From positions 1-20,135 of the IMG/VR virus record IMGVR_UViG_3300007640_000345: 20,135 nt of DNA, one strand, 5' to 3'. The notes under the pieces were generated by a model. It did not search any database, was not told where the DNA came from, and saw only the letters and a list, made by a program, of their open reading frames with translations. Each line of letters opens with the position of its first letter. Positions within the stretch are counted from its first letter, which is position 1. Below are positions 11,972 to 20,135 of the stretch, piece after piece. The DNA is from a virus. The translations under genes and the position numbers were made by a program.

Positions 11972-12583
11972 ATGGCTACTTCCGACATTGATCTTTCCTC
12001 GCAGTCCCTGCTCCGTCTCGGCGAGAAGGCCATCTCCTCGTTCAGCGATGGCACCGACGCAGCGACGATCTGCGGCAACAACTATCCCGGCTTCAAGCTC
12101 TTCATCCTCGAGATCCACGACTGGTTCTGCGCGAAGCGTCGCTCCAAGCTGACGCGCTCTGACACCAGCCCGATCAACGAGCATGCCTACGCCTACCACC
12201 TGCCCACCGACTTCCTGCGCATGGTGGCGGTCTATGACAGCGCCTCGACCGGCCACCCTATCCCGACCAAGGATTTTGAGCTGTTCGGTCGCACACTGGA
12301 GACGGACAAGACGGCCGTCTGGATCGAGTACATTGCCGATCTCGACGAGAGCCTCATGCCCGCCTACCTGCAGGAGCTGATCGTCACCGGCTTTGCCGCC
12401 GAGATCGCCATCCCGATCACCGACCAGGTCAACATGCAGACCAAGTTTGCGCGGGACGCCTGGGGGCCGGGTGGCGTGAAGGGCGAACACGGCGGCCTGT
12501 TCAAGCTCGCCAAGCGGACAGACCGGGTGCAGCAGCCCACCAAGGTGGTCCAGGACTACACCCTGATCACGGCGCGTGGCTGA
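11972..12583 (+). CDS. Tail tubular protein A (T7 gp11-like adaptor)
   Basis: A 203-residue protein, close to the 196 residues of T7 gp11. ATG 11972 has GAGGTG upstream. It begins ASDIDLSSQSLLRLGEKAISSF-type (LGE-x-x-I-x-S-F-x-D-G-T-x-A), continues with Y98-type loops (AYHLPTDFLRMVAVYD) and ends with PAYLQELIVTGFAAEIAIPIT and a polar tail, the usual order in gp11-like adaptor proteins that ring the portal and hold the nozzle. The gene after it starts within its stop (TGATG), matching the T7 order gp11-gp12. Confidence 0.88.
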   Translation: MATSDIDLSSQSLLRLGEKAISSFSDGTDAATICGNNYPGFKLFILEIHDWFCAKRRSKLTRSDTSPINEHAYAYHLPTDFLRMVAVYDSASTGHPIPTKDFELFGRTLETDKTAVWIEYIADLDESLMPAYLQELIVTGFAAEIAIPITDQVNMQTKFARDAWGPGGVKGEHGGLFKLAKRTDRVQQPTKVVQDYTLITARG

Positions 12584-14820
12584 TGGCTCGCGTTCACGCA
12601 ATCAAGACGGCCTTCACGACCGGTGAGCTGGATCCGCTCCTGCGTGGTCGCGTGGACTTCAAGGGCTACCGCAACGGCGCGGAGCTGATGCGCAACGTCC
12701 TGTCGCAGCCCCAGGGAGGCTTCGTTCGCAGGCCCGGCCTGGAATACGTCGGCAAGCTGCCCTACACGCTGACGACGCAATCGTTCTCCGGCTTCACGGT
12801 GACGATGCCCAACGACGTCGGCTCGACGAGTGTGGGCAACCTGACTGACGACGACGAGACAACGAAGGCCTCGACGACACCCCCCGGCACCACCGACAAC
12901 TTCATCATCTTCCAGATCGACTTCGCCACGGCTGCGGCATGCCCCGACTATCTCGACATCATCGGCCTTGGCGTTAACGCGGCGGGAACGCCCCCCATCC
13001 TGACCGAAGAGGTGCGCCTTCAAGACAGCGACGATGCATCGAGCTGGACCACGGTCGAGCATATCTTCTCGGAGATCTCGGAAAACCTGCGCGACTATCG
13101 CCTCCGCCTCAACGGCAAGCGGTATGTCCGCCTGATCCGCATCGGCACCACCGACGCAGGCACCAACCACTTTGAGATCAACGAGCTGTATGCATGGAAC
13201 GAGGGCACGTCCATCTCTGCCGTGCGCCTCGTGCCGTTCGAGTTCTCGATCACGCAGACCTACCTCCTGGCGTTCACCGATCGCAACTGCAGGGTCTACA
13301 AGGATGGTGTGCGCCAGGCCGACGTGCCTGTGCCGTGGACATCCGCCCAGCTCTCGACCACCGACGCGGACCTGGGGATCACCTCTATCAACTGGGAGCA
13401 GGATCTCGACACCCTGCTCGTGGTGCATCCCGACGTGACCCCCACCTCGATCACGCGCTCGGGCGATCACGACGAGTGGCAGCCCGCAGCGTGGACGTTG
13501 AGCAACATCCCGACCAAGGACTTCGGATCCGGCGCCGAGGCTGTCTGGTCCACCACGCGCGGGTGGCCGGTGAGCTGCACGTTCTTCCAAGGACGCCTCT
13601 GGTTCGGCGGGTCCAAGTCCCGACCCCAGACGATCTGGGCGTCCAAGTCTGGCGACTTTAACGATTTCGACACCAGCTCGACCGATGACGACATGGGCAT
13701 CGACGTCACGCTCGACAGCGCGGGCGTGGCTGCCATCTGGAACATCTATCCGGGGCGCCACCTCACCCTCTTCACCAGCTCGTCGGAATGGTACATCCCG
13801 ATCAGCGAGAACGAGGCGGTAACGCCGACGAACATCGTTGCTCGTCGCAACAGCTCGCGTGGGTCCAAGCGCGGCCCCAGGGTGGTCGAGGCCGACGGCG
13901 GCATTATCTTCGTTCAGCGTGGCGGCAAGACCGTTCGAGAGTTCCTGTTCACCGAAACAGAGCTGGCCTACAGCGCGATCCCGATCTCACTGCTATCGTC
14001 ACACCTCCTGACCGGTCCGGTGGACATGGCCCTGCGCAAGGCTATCTCGACCGACGAGGCCGACTACGTCTGGGTCATCAACGGCGATGGCCGGATGTCA
14101 GCCCTTTGCACCCTGCGCAGCCAGGACATCGCCGGGTGGACGTCAATCCACACCGACGGTGAGTTCAAAGCCGTGGCGGCTCTCCTCGAGGAGAGCTACT
14201 TCGCGGTCGAGCGGTCGATCAACGGGGCCGACGGCCTCTATCTCGAAAAATTCAACACATCCCTGCAGGTTGACGCGGCGAGCTATGACCTCGCCCTGAG
14301 TGTCGCCACGGGATCCCTGGCCGGAGCCACGCACCTCGCCGGGGAGGCTGTCGACATCATCCTCGACGGTGCCATTCAGGAGCAACAGACAATGTCCGGC
14401 TCGGGAGGCGTCACGTTCACACGCGATGCCTCGACAAGCTATCAGGTGGGTCTACCCTTCCCCGACGTGTCGCTCTACCTCGACGCCGACCACGTCGACT
14501 ATGGGACGGGGATGCAGGTTATGGTCAAGACTATGCCGGTCGAGGAGGCTCTCCCCGAAGGGACGTCGGTCGGCCGCAAGAAGCGGATCGTGGACTGCAC
14601 GGTCAAGGTCAAGGACAGCTCGCACCTGATTGTCAACGGCAATGAGGTGGCGTTCCGCGCGTTCGGATCCTCGCTCCTCGACGAGGCTCCTCCCGTCTAT
14701 ACTGGCGAGAAGAAGGTCGCCGGGATCCTCGGCTGGACCGAGGAAGCGTCGGTGACGTTTGGGCAAGACAAATCGCTGCCGCTTAATGTTCTCGCGGCGG
14801 CCTATCGGGTTGGAGTGTAG
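12583..14820 (+). CDS. Tail tubular protein B / nozzle (T7 gp12-like) with inserted F5/8C-like domain
   Basis: A 745-residue protein in TGATG overlap with tail tube A. The N-terminus shows the nozzle signature: AFTTGELDPLLRGRVDFKGY (10-29), LMRNVLSQPQGGFVRRPGLEYVG (35-57), then at 213-243 AVRLVPFEFSITQTYLLAF and RVYKDG. In relatives these two parts are close together. Here about 140 residues (roughly 66-208) intervene, with NLTDDDETT, a DF-type strand, LQDSDDASSW-x-x-V and GKRYVRLIRIG and a closing ELYAWNE, which reads as an F5/8 type C (discoidin, galactose-binding) domain. The rest (WFGGSKSRPQTIWAS; GIIFVQRGGKTVREF) is again typical nozzle propeller. It seals DNA and may contact the host surface through the insert. 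Confidence 0.88.
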   Translation: MARVHAIKTAFTTGELDPLLRGRVDFKGYRNGAELMRNVLSQPQGGFVRRPGLEYVGKLPYTLTTQSFSGFTVTMPNDVGSTSVGNLTDDDETTKASTTPPGTTDNFIIFQIDFATAAACPDYLDIIGLGVNAAGTPPILTEEVRLQDSDDASSWTTVEHIFSEISENLRDYRLRLNGKRYVRLIRIGTTDAGTNHFEINELYAWNEGTSISAVRLVPFEFSITQTYLLAFTDRNCRVYKDGVRQADVPVPWTSAQLSTTDADLGITSINWEQDLDTLLVVHPDVTPTSITRSGDHDEWQPAAWTLSNIPTKDFGSGAEAVWSTTRGWPVSCTFFQGRLWFGGSKSRPQTIWASKSGDFNDFDTSSTDDDMGIDVTLDSAGVAAIWNIYPGRHLTLFTSSSEWYIPISENEAVTPTNIVARRNSSRGSKRGPRVVEADGGIIFVQRGGKTVREFLFTETELAYSAIPISLLSSHLLTGPVDMALRKAISTDEADYVWVINGDGRMSALCTLRSQDIAGWTSIHTDGEFKAVAALLEESYFAVERSINGADGLYLEKFNTSLQVDAASYDLALSVATGSLAGATHLAGEAVDIILDGAIQEQQTMSGSGGVTFTRDASTSYQVGLPFPDVSLYLDADHVDYGTGMQVMVKTMPVEEALPEGTSVGRKKRIVDCTVKVKDSSHLIVNGNEVAFRAFGSSLLDEAPPVYTGEKKVAGILGWTEEASVTFGQDKSLPLNVLAAAYRVGV

Positions 14821-14822
14821 AG

Positions 14823-15446
14823 ATGGAACCAGTTACGGCGATGATGGCAGTGAGCGCGGCGGCCGGAACGGCCGGCGGGGCCGGTGCGGCTGCTGGTGGC
14901 CTTCTCGCGGGCGGCGGCCTGGCGGGTGGCCTGGCGGCGGGTGCAACGGCACCGGCTCTCGCACTCGCGGGATCCTCGAGCCTGTTTGGCGGCATCACCG
15001 CCCTGCAGGGACTGTCGTTTGCATCGAGCATCGCAAGCGGACTGATGGGCATGGGGCAGGCAAACGCCCAGGCTGCGTCCCTGGAAGAGAGCGCCCTGTG
15101 GTCCGACTTCGGTGCGCGGCAGGAGATCCTCAAGGGCAAGCAGGAGGCGGTCGAGCAGCGCAGGCAGCTCAACAAGGTGATGGCTGCAAACATCGCCGCA
15201 GGATACGCCTCCGGTCTCGGAGGAGAGGGATCGATCAGTCAAGCCTCCATCGACGCCATGAACGAGGCTGACTACCAGCTCGGCATCACGCGCGACGACG
15301 CCATCATGCGCTCGGCAACACGACGGACGCAGGCGCGACAGGCGCGAAACCAGGCCAGCTCGACGCGCGACGCGGGTCTGTGGTCGGCTGTGAGCGGAGG
15401 CCTCGACGCCGGGATGAGCTACTACAACCGCGGAGGCACCACCTGA
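14823..15446 (+). CDS. Internal virion protein, T7 gp14-like
   Basis: A 207-residue protein; ATG 14823 follows GGAG two bases after the nozzle stop. The first 75 residues are very Gly/Ala-rich and hydrophobic (LLAGGGLAGGLAAGA...), suited to membrane insertion; then a helical part has GQANAQAASLEESALWSDFGARQEILKGKQE, AANIAAGYASGLGGEGSISQASIDA and a C-terminal Arg-rich helix ending GLDAGMSYY-x-RGG. This is the composition and order of gp14-like ejection proteins (T7 gp14 is 196 residues), which form a pore in the outer membrane during DNA delivery. The next gene begins in its stop (TGATG). Confidence 0.78.
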   Translation: MEPVTAMMAVSAAAGTAGGAGAAAGGLLAGGGLAGGLAAGATAPALALAGSSSLFGGITALQGLSFASSIASGLMGMGQANAQAASLEESALWSDFGARQEILKGKQEAVEQRRQLNKVMAANIAAGYASGLGGEGSISQASIDAMNEADYQLGITRDDAIMRSATRRTQARQARNQASSTRDAGLWSAVSGGLDAGMSYYNRGGTT

Positions 15447-17218
15447 TGGTGACGCGGATCAATGCCGACCAGCAGATCGTCAACCAGGGAAACATCTCGT
15501 CGGTCCCGACGCTGACCTTTGCGAGCAGCGCCGCCGACAGCCTGCGCATGATGGGCGAGATGACGCGAAAGGTGACGCTCGTCACAAACCAGCGCCTCGA
15601 CGACAACGCCAGGATCGAGGGCGCACGTCGCGGCCTGGTCGACGGCTATGGTGGGACACTCGACAACCAGCAGCTCTACGCCCCGACCATCTACGGTGCG
15701 AGCTACACCGACAGCGCCCTGTCGGCTTACCAGAACCGCGTGGACCTCGACGCCCGCACGAAGATTGCCGAGCTGTCGGCGGCGCACCCCAACGACCCGG
15801 AGGGGCTGTCAACGGCGCTCGAGGCCTACAAGCTCGGAGCGGCATCGGAAATGCCCCCCGAGCTGCGTGGCGTGTTTGAGGCCCAGTATGGGATCTACGC
15901 CCAGTCGGCCATCACGAAGGCAAACTCAAACTTTCTCAGCGTAGCGCAGGCCCAGGCCGAGGCGGATGCGTACCTGCTCAACCAGCGGATCCAGCTCGAC
16001 CTGCAGGAGAGCGCCACCCTCCTGACCAGCAGCGACCCTGCCGTGCGCGAGGCTGCGATGACGTCCATTGCGGCCATGCAGGGGCAGCTCTCGGCCACCT
16101 ACAGCTCGACCATCCAAGATGCGTTTGGCAATGAGGTTCCGGCCTTCGATCCCCTGACACAGGCAAAGGCGCTGGAGCAGTTCCGCACCGACGTCGCCTA
16201 CTACGGCTCGCTCGGGTGGTACACCGACATGGTCGCGGCCGGGCAGGGCGTGGCTGCTCTGGCTGCACTGGAGAACGGCATGGGTCCATCCATCACGGTG
16301 TCAGATCCTGATACCGGCGAGGACGTCCCGATCTACCTTGCCGATATGCTGACCCCCGCCGACCAGCAGAAGCTCTTTACCGAGATGCGCCAGATCGAGG
16401 CAGCTCGCCGCTCGGCTATCACTTTTTCCCAGAGCCAGTTCGACCGCAATCAGGAGCAGGTCAACGACGACGCCCTGCGTCAGTTCATGCTGGCCGATGA
16501 CTTCCTGGTAGGGCAGGCACTGCTCGAGGCCGCGAAGCTCAATCCGGCCATCGACGCCGCGACCATCGACAAGATGCGCGGACGCCTCGAAAGCTGGAAC
16601 GCTGGCTACACCGACCCGACCTACCTCGCGTTCTTTGAGACGACACTCGAGCTGGGCCTGGACAACCCCGACACGGGTATGCCTTGGCGGAGCGAGGATA
16701 TTTTTGGCCTGCTCGATGACGAGCGGTTCAGCAGGGAGGACGTTGCCGAGCTGGCAAAACTCTTTGAGCAGACGCAGGATGCAAACCACTACCGCAACTT
16801 CGCGGTGTTTCAGGAGGGCATGACGAACCTCATGGCCGCCGCTGGCCTGCCGGATCCATCGACGAACGCGTGGATGGCGTCCGACGACCAGAGCCAGGAG
16901 CGTTTCCGCGAGGCTCGCCTCAACGTCCTCGACAAGATCGTTGATCTCGAGGAGGCCGGTGAGCGTGTGACCCGCACCGCCGTCTCCCAGATCATCCGCG
17001 AGGAGGTCGACCGGATCCGCGACAGCCTCGCCGCTCGCACCCCTCTCTCGGACATGGTGTCCGCGCAGATGGCTGAACAAATGCCAGCAGACGCCCTGAT
17101 CTCGTATATGAAGGGCGGCGACTACACGAACCAAGAGATCGTCAACTTTGTCGCGCAAAACAGCGCACTGTTTGGCAACAAGGCAGAACAGATCCTGCTT
17201 GACCTGGGGAACGAATAA
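15446..17218 (+). CDS. Internal virion protein, T7 gp15-like
   Basis: A 590-residue helical protein placed between gp14-like and gp16-like genes. The ATG at 15446 overlaps the previous stop (TGATG); an in-frame extension to 15380 is only readthrough. The N-terminus resembles the ejection-protein family (TLTFASSAADSLRMMGEMTRKV), and the body holds Ala/Gln-rich alpha-helical repeats (for example YAQSAITKANSNF and AQAEADAYLLNQRIQLD near residues 145-185) like the tube-forming gp15 of T7 (747 residues, so this one is shorter). It would form the periplasmic part of the DNA-ejection tunnel with gp14- and gp16-like proteins. Position and character support the assignment more than residue identity. 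Confidence 0.72.
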   Translation: MVTRINADQQIVNQGNISSVPTLTFASSAADSLRMMGEMTRKVTLVTNQRLDDNARIEGARRGLVDGYGGTLDNQQLYAPTIYGASYTDSALSAYQNRVDLDARTKIAELSAAHPNDPEGLSTALEAYKLGAASEMPPELRGVFEAQYGIYAQSAITKANSNFLSVAQAQAEADAYLLNQRIQLDLQESATLLTSSDPAVREAAMTSIAAMQGQLSATYSSTIQDAFGNEVPAFDPLTQAKALEQFRTDVAYYGSLGWYTDMVAAGQGVAALAALENGMGPSITVSDPDTGEDVPIYLADMLTPADQQKLFTEMRQIEAARRSAITFSQSQFDRNQEQVNDDALRQFMLADDFLVGQALLEAAKLNPAIDAATIDKMRGRLESWNAGYTDPTYLAFFETTLELGLDNPDTGMPWRSEDIFGLLDDERFSREDVAELAKLFEQTQDANHYRNFAVFQEGMTNLMAAAGLPDPSTNAWMASDDQSQERFREARLNVLDKIVDLEEAGERVTRTAVSQIIREEVDRIRDSLAARTPLSDMVSAQMAEQMPADALISYMKGGDYTNQEIVNFVAQNSALFGNKAEQILLDLGNE

Positions 17219-20135
17219 TGCCCGCCAACCCGCAAGCCATCGCCCACTACCGGAACCTGCGCGAGCAGGCCAACGCATCCATCCCCAGCGAGGCGGGGCC
17301 GGCGCGGGCTGCTGCCGCCAACCCTCCTGTGCCGAAGGCATGGGTGAACGCAGGCGACATGGACCTGCTCGTGGAGCAGCGCCCCGATGGCGTGTTTGTC
17401 ACAGGCAAGCGCCTGCCCGACGGATCCTCCACGACGTTCCCGGCCATCCCTGCCGAGGGCGTTGTAGGCCTGCCCTCCACGGTCAACGCCACGACCGAGG
17501 GAAACGAGCCGACCGTTGCATGGAGCGACATGCCCAAGGTCGAGGAGCCCAGCACCGGCGAGCTGATCGGCCAGGATCTCCAGCAGGGTTTCATCGAGCT
17601 GATGGAGGGGAGGATTGGCGACCGTGCCGCCGAGGAGGTGTTCCGCAACGGCCTTAACCTCTTCTCCGAGGCCCGTGATTTTTTGGCCTCCGGCATCCCT
17701 GACGAGACGCGCGATGCGCTCGGGATCCAGGCCGAGGTCACGCCCTATGGCGATGCCTTCGTCGGCGCGGTGAGGGATGTTGTGGGCCGGGAGGATGGCG
17801 ACAACGAGCTGGAGAGTGTCTCTGGCTCCCTGACGTCGGCGCTGGCCCAGTTCCTAATCCCGTTCGGAGCCATCTCGAAGGGTGGGCAGGCGCTCGGCGT
17901 GGTGAAGGCCGGTGGCTGGCTCGAGGCGTCGGGTCAGGCTGCAGGCTATGGCATGCTGACCGACATCGTTGCGTGGGATGCACACGAGGGGCGTTTTGCC
18001 GACCTGGTGCAGTCTGTCCCCTGGGCGGCCAACCCGATCACCGAATGGCTCGCGACAGACGAGGACGGCGACGCCCTCTATGAGCGCCTCAAGACGTCGG
18101 TCGAGGGTCTGGCGCTGGGTGGCATCACCGAGGCAGGCCTGCGTGGTCTGGTGACTGCCGCACGACTGATCAAGCAGGGGCGCGTCGCTCGAGGTCTGCT
18201 CGGCGAGGAAGGCCTGGCCACGCTGAAACAGCACCTTGCCGATTTCGCCGCTGACGAGACAGGAACGGTTCGGATCCCTGGCGGCGGCGGCCCTGACGCG
18301 GGCGATGTCCAGCCCCCTGCGACACCCGAGGACGTCCGCAGCGTTGGCGCCGATAGCGAGGTCGGCCTGATGACGCCCGATGAGGTGCGGGGCATGTTTG
18401 AGGCCGAGCCGGAGGCAACCCTGCAGGACGTGCAGCTCGCCCCATCGACCGCGACGGATCCCGTCGTCGCCCAGGAAAACGTCCGCATCAAGCAGATGTT
18501 TGAGGACCATGTCGCAGCGCCCGCCGAGGCGCGAGACAACCAGGGACGGCTCGCCCCCTATCTGCGCATGACCGCCGACCTTGGCGATGACGTGGAGCTG
18601 CCCAAGGGGGTGCCGCAGTCGACCAACGTCGGCAACGCGCCCGCGTCCCTCGCGCAGGTGGACGAGGCTCTCGATCTTGCTCGCGGCGAGGAGCTGACGG
18701 TCGAGACGTGGGGCCGGTCGATGGCACACGTCTATGGCAGCCCCGAGGTGCCTGTCGCGCCCCACCGCCTGATCAATCAGCTCCAAAACGTGGACGCTTG
18801 GGCTGCCGATCTGGAGCGCCTGACCCCTTCGCAGCTCCGCAACGTCGAGGACGGCCTCGCCGACGCCGCCATCATGGGCGGCCTCTACAGCTCCGGCAAG
18901 GCGGCGCCGGAGGACACTGCGGGATTGCTGCTATGGTCATTCCTGTCGAAGGGCGTTGACCCGTTCACGCAGGAGGCCATGTTCCTCGACGTGTCCTCGC
19001 GAGGAGTGCGCGAAGGTATCAATGCCGAGATGGCACCGTGGATCCGGTTGGCCCTCGACGGCAACTTCACCAAAGACAAGGTTGCCGAGTTCGTTGCCTG
19101 GGCCAAGGGCGTTGCGCCCAAGGGCTCCGGCCTCGCCGGGGCCGGGACCGCGCACAACCTGAACGCATTTGGAGACTTCCTCCAGAAAATGGGGGAGACG
19201 GGGCCGGATGGCGTCAGCCACCTGCAAACCCTGCACAACATGATTGCAGACGGCACTCCGTCTCGAGACATCCGGCGCTGGTTTCACAGCAACGTCCAGG
19301 GTGTCGGCATCGACAACAAGGTTCTGTCGTTCACCCTCTTGGCAGCGGGCCGCACTGACGTTGTGATCCTCGACCGCGTCCAGATCCGCAATATGTTCGA
19401 TGATGGCCGGTTCGCCGGGATAAACATCTACGACGGCAAGAAGGTGAAAGGACAGGGCAGTGGTGCACTGACCGGCACGACCTTTGCCCCGGTGACCACG
19501 GGCGCTCGAGGTCTCGCCATCTACGAGATGATCGAGGAGGCCCTGCTGGGCAAGCTCGGCGAGTTGAGCGAGCGCCTCGGTCGCGAGATGACCCCCGGCC
19601 GGTTCCACTGGGAGAGCTGGGTTCTCAAGTCTGAGCAGGAGGTGGACCACGCCACCCTGTCCGCCCTTCGTCAGGGCATCGAGGCACGTAACCGACCGAG
19701 CAACGGCGGCCCTGGGACCGGCGTCCCGGCTTGGGCCAACGTCTATGTGCGCCAGGGCAAACATGCAACGTACAACTATGGCGTCAGCTATGGTGTAGAC
19801 ATGGACGGCGTGCGTCACTACAAGTATGAAACATCTGACGGCACCGAGTATGTGTTCTCTCCGAGCGAGTGGACAGACGCCAGGGACGCCTTCAGCAACC
19901 CCAAGAACGGCGTCATTCCCGCCGACTTCAAGGTTTCGGAATATACGGACGCGCCATGGATTGATGCGCCGTCCGTCAACAGGGAGAAGCTCGATGGCAT
20001 CATCAGACAACACGGCACCCCTCTCTCCGGCACGGGAGGTGATGGCGCGAATGTTTCGCCGGGGGATGCCGGTACATCTCGAGGCAGACGAGGGGGCGCA
20101 GCCCTCGCCGGAGGCGCAGGAGCAGCCGTCCTCGC
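17218..20135 (+). CDS. Internal virion (ejection) protein, T7 gp16-like, C-terminus cut by window end
   Basis: This frame stays open from ATG 17218 (TAATG overlap with the gp15-like stop) to the window end, at least 972 residues; T7 gp16 has 1318. A hydrophobic, helical part lies at about 201-265 (LTSALAQFLIPFGAISKGG; ASGQAAGYGMLTDIVAWDAHEG) and about 290-315 (SVEGLALGGITEAGLRGLV), features of ejection proteins entering membranes. Residues about 560-735 form a compact domain with DTAGLLLWSFLSKGVDPFTQE, IDNKVLSFTLLAAG and VVILDRVQIRNMFDDG, which resembles the helix-hairpin-helix DNA-glycosylase-type fold; HWESWVLKS-x-QE-x-x-H follows. I see no lytic-transglycosylase motif in the visible part. 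Confidence 0.75.
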   Translation, partial: MPANPQAIAHYRNLREQANASIPSEAGPARAAAANPPVPKAWVNAGDMDLLVEQRPDGVFVTGKRLPDGSSTTFPAIPAEGVVGLPSTVNATTEGNEPTVAWSDMPKVEEPSTGELIGQDLQQGFIELMEGRIGDRAAEEVFRNGLNLFSEARDFLASGIPDETRDALGIQAEVTPYGDAFVGAVRDVVGREDGDNELESVSGSLTSALAQFLIPFGAISKGGQALGVVKAGGWLEASGQAAGYGMLTDIVAWDAHEGRFADLVQSVPWAANPITEWLATDEDGDALYERLKTSVEGLALGGITEAGLRGLVTAARLIKQGRVARGLLGEEGLATLKQHLADFAADETGTVRIPGGGGPDAGDVQPPATPEDVRSVGADSEVGLMTPDEVRGMFEAEPEATLQDVQLAPSTATDPVVAQENVRIKQMFEDHVAAPAEARDNQGRLAPYLRMTADLGDDVELPKGVPQSTNVGNAPASLAQVDEALDLARGEELTVETWGRSMAHVYGSPEVPVAPHRLINQLQNVDAWAADLERLTPSQLRNVEDGLADAAIMGGLYSSGKAAPEDTAGLLLWSFLSKGVDPFTQEAMFLDVSSRGVREGINAEMAPWIRLALDGNFTKDKVAEFVAWAKGVAPKGSGLAGAGTAHNLNAFGDFLQKMGETGPDGVSHLQTLHNMIADGTPSRDIRRWFHSNVQGVGIDNKVLSFTLLAAGRTDVVILDRVQIRNMFDDGRFAGINIYDGKKVKGQGSGALTGTTFAPVTTGARGLAIYEMIEEALLGKLGELSERLGREMTPGRFHWESWVLKSEQEVDHATLSALRQGIEARNRPSNGGPGTGVPAWANVYVRQGKHATYNYGVSYGVDMDGVRHYKYETSDGTEYVFSPSEWTDARDAFSNPKNGVIPADFKVSEYTDAPWIDAPSVNREKLDGIIRQHGTPLSGTGGDGANVSPGDAGTSRGRRGGAALAGGAGAAVL

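Noticed and set aside
1-20135. tRNA genes, CRISPR arrays, insertion sequences or attachment sites
   Set aside because: No cloverleaf-like segment, spaced direct-repeat array, transposase or integrase reading frame was found; nearly all bases are in coupled phage genes.

Overview
The window is a piece of a GC-rich (about 57-67% G+C in the lines I counted) tailed-phage or prophage genome with a short-tail (podovirus) body plan. It carries a T7 gp8-like portal, gp11/gp12-like tail tube and nozzle, and gp14/gp15/gp16-like internal ejection proteins. A GapR-family (DUF2312) protein, a family known mainly from Alphaproteobacteria, points to an alphaproteobacterial host. No integrase, polymerase, RNA polymerase or lysis cassette is visible, so lifestyle cannot be decided from this window.

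Layout. (1) 1-189: the 5' end of a leftward gene and a compact divergent control region. Two predicted sigma70-type promoters overlap face to face, both built from one inverted repeat (GTTGACG/CGTCAAC), next to a 16-base palindrome. It looks like a small genetic switch. (2) 190-2437: a tightly coupled rightward operon of small early or accessory genes: a ribbon-helix-helix protein, a GapR-like nucleoid protein, a small C5-methyltransferase-like protein, a DUF1064 nuclease-like protein, a second RHH-like protein and a PD-(D/E)XK-like protein. (3) 2439-3473: a DUF1376-type replication protein / helicase loader with a linker built of three tandem repeats. (4) 3466-6059: small and large terminase genes with three tiny genes between them. 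(5) 6071-7081: small genes, one resembling a permuted NlpC/P60-type cysteine peptidase. (6) 7083-11900: portal, Bbp19-like protein, a conserved hypothetical protein, scaffold, major capsid and a capsid-surface protein. The capsid pair has its own predicted promoter and GC-rich leader, and is followed by a strong intrinsic terminator. (7) 11972-20135: tail tube A, nozzle (with an inserted F5/8C-like domain), and gp14-, gp15- and gp16-like ejection proteins; the last is cut by the window end.

All genes except the leftmost read rightward, and most junctions overlap by 1, 4 or 8 bases, implying translational coupling. The early genes probably modify or manage DNA and transcription, the replication gene primes genome copying, terminase and portal package DNA into the scaffolded capsid, and the tail and ejection proteins deliver it.

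The best candidates for something new are the divergent switch (100-189), the nozzle with a carbohydrate-binding-like insertion, the phage GapR, the possible HhH-like domain in the ejection protein, the peptidase-like gene between terL and portal, and a marked excess of GGATCC and CTCGAG sites.
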